A stretch of DNA of 40,949 bases, taken from positions 1-40,949 of the IMG/VR virus record IMGVR_UViG_3300020214_002282; one strand, given 5' to 3'. Below the pieces are notes generated by a model. The model ran no database searches. It was given only the letters and a program-made list of their open reading frames with translations, and had not been told where the DNA came from. A program made the translations under genes and the position numbers. This DNA comes from a virus. Below, piece after piece: positions 40,401 to 40,949 of this stretch. Within the stretch, counting starts at the first letter, position 1. Each line of letters starts with the position of its first letter.

Positions 40401-40561
40401 CGCAGCTGGTCCCCAGCACGCTTAACCTCACGGGTGGCACTCTGGAGCCTCTGGAGCACAACGGCGTCCTGCTTATCCAGCAACCTGGCCGCCGCCTTAA
40501 GATCCCTCAGAACCCTTCGTAGGAGCTGCTGCGCCATCAATTTCTGATCATCCGCCGCCAA
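40397..40561 (-). CDS. Unknown very small protein
   Basis: The product has about 54 residues, helical and basic (AQQLLRRVLRDLKAAARLLDKQ). A TTG at 40561 with GAGG eight bases upstream is the most convincing start; the longer frame from 40597 would run into the terminator hairpin. Function unknown; the coupled gene downstream is equally unknown. Confidence 0.5.
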   Translation of the reverse strand: MAADDQKLMAQQLLRRVLRDLKAAARLLDKQDAVVLQRLQSATREVKRAGDQLR

Positions 40562-40600
40562 GCCTGTAACCTCAGTATGATTAAGTATGCCGTCCAAATG

Positions 40601-40628
40601 ATTCGGGCCCGACGAAGCGGGCCCGAAT
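40601..40628 (-). terminator. Strong hairpin terminator after hsp20
   Basis: An 11-base perfect inverted repeat (ATTCGGGCCCG / CGGGCCCGAAT) with a six-base loop (CTTCGT on the minus strand) lies 16 bases after the hsp20 stop. The GC-rich stem is very stable. The T-run after it is poor (CATTTGG), so it may work as a rho-independent terminator of moderate strength or protect the mRNA end. Confidence 0.7.
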
Positions 40629-40644
40629 GAGGGTCAGCGGAAGC

Positions 40645-40949
40645 TCACTGAATCTCGATGCTTCTCGACTTACCATGTCCGGTGGACGGGAAAGTAATAT
40701 CGAGCATGCCCGAATCCAGCCGTGCCTCGATCGCCTCGGCGTTGATCGACTCGGGAACAACCCACTGGCCCTTCCACGTCTGTGCACCGTGACGGGTATT
40801 CCTCGTTGCCTCGACGGTGAGGACGCGACCCTTCATGTCCATCCGAACATCAGAGCGTGAGACCCCAGGTATCTCAATGTTGAGATGATCCTCGGTCTCG
40901 CCACGCTGATAATCGTATCGTGGGGTCCAGCCTGTCGAACGGGTGGAAA
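40645..40949 (-). CDS. Hsp20 / small heat-shock protein (partial, 5' end outside window)
   Basis: The C-terminal 101 codons of an alpha-crystallin-type small heat-shock protein are present and continue to the window edge. EDHLNIEIPGVSRSDVRMDMKGRVLTVEATRN is the start of the alpha-crystallin domain, and ARLDSGMLDITFPS corresponds to the conserved G-x-L strand. The C-terminal tail RSIEIQ has the I-x-I motif that anchors oligomers. Such proteins are frequent in T4-like cyanophages and marine myoviruses. The protein holds unfolded proteins without ATP; a role in virion assembly is inferred. Confidence 0.92.
   Translation of the reverse strand, partial: STRSTGWTPRYDYQRGETEDHLNIEIPGVSRSDVRMDMKGRVLTVEATRNTRHGAQTWKGQWVVPESINAEAIEARLDSGMLDITFPSTGHGKSRSIEIQ

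Noticed and set aside
1-40949. T4-type late promoters (TATAAATA)
   Set aside because: No clean copy was found upstream of the late genes on the minus strand; the few TAAATA-like hits lie inside coding regions such as 8437-8447.

Overview
The window looks like part of the genome of a large, uncultured T4-like myovirus. The evidence is a run of contractile-tail baseplate genes (gp6-like, gp25-like, a gp5-like hub protein), a gp55-like late sigma factor, PhoH, an Hsp20 and a tail-fibre-like repeat protein. Nearly all genes lie on the minus strand, packed with ATGA/TAATG-type overlaps. The host is probably an aquatic Gram-negative bacterium: the prkA-yeaH-spoVR module and the capsule/O-antigen-type sugar genes fit that, but this is inference. 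No host chromosome genes, tRNAs, integrase or CRISPR were recognised.

Layout. (1) 1-4.3 kb: baseplate genes (gp6-like cut by the window edge, gp25-like, a small acidic protein, gp5-like hub), an unknown coiled-coil protein, the late sigma factor and a small membrane protein. (2) 4.3-23.8 kb: a very large nucleotide-sugar and glycosyltransferase block. It holds two GT4-type glycosyltransferases, a RecB/Cas4-like nuclease, UDP-galactopyranose mutase, an NDP-sugar epimerase, UDP-glucose dehydrogenase, GDP-mannose 4,6-dehydratase, a DegT-type aminotransferase, two methyltransferases, a cupin, a GT10 fucosyltransferase-like enzyme, a nucleotidyltransferase-HAD fusion, a small-molecule kinase and more transferases. 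The part from about 13 to 21 kb is visibly more AT-rich than the rest and contains two enzymes that appear to have lost their middles. (3) 24.1-26.5 kb: a GC-richer tail-fibre-like structural gene with internal repeats and a small structural partner. (4) 26.6-31.7 kb: PIN-PhoH, a divergent (+)-strand sigma-region-4-like protein, an HeH-like protein, a histone-H1-like protein, small unknowns, an RNase H-like protein and a strongly diverged GroEL relative. (5) 31.7-36.6 kb: PrkA, SpoVR, YeaH and a Nudix hydrolase. (6) 36.6-40.9 kb: a mannose-isomerase-type cupin, a zinc peptidase, a cytidylyltransferase-like enzyme, a DinG/XPD-like helicase, small proteins, a strong terminator hairpin and a partial Hsp20.

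The most striking element is the UDP-glucose dehydrogenase at 9.5-11.2 kb. It is encoded by two separate genes. The upstream one ends in an N-terminal intein half; the downstream one begins with a C-terminal intein half. The break lies exactly before the catalytic cysteine of the enzyme. Between the halves lies a decayed free-standing endonuclease, a zinc-finger part and a PD-(D/E)XK part in different frames. This is the 'fractured gene' arrangement known from a few other phage genes, here in a sugar-metabolism enzyme. Active enzyme would require protein trans-splicing. A second unusual item is the GroEL-like protein at 30.2-31.4 kb, which retains apical and intermediate domains but lacks the C-terminal ATPase half.
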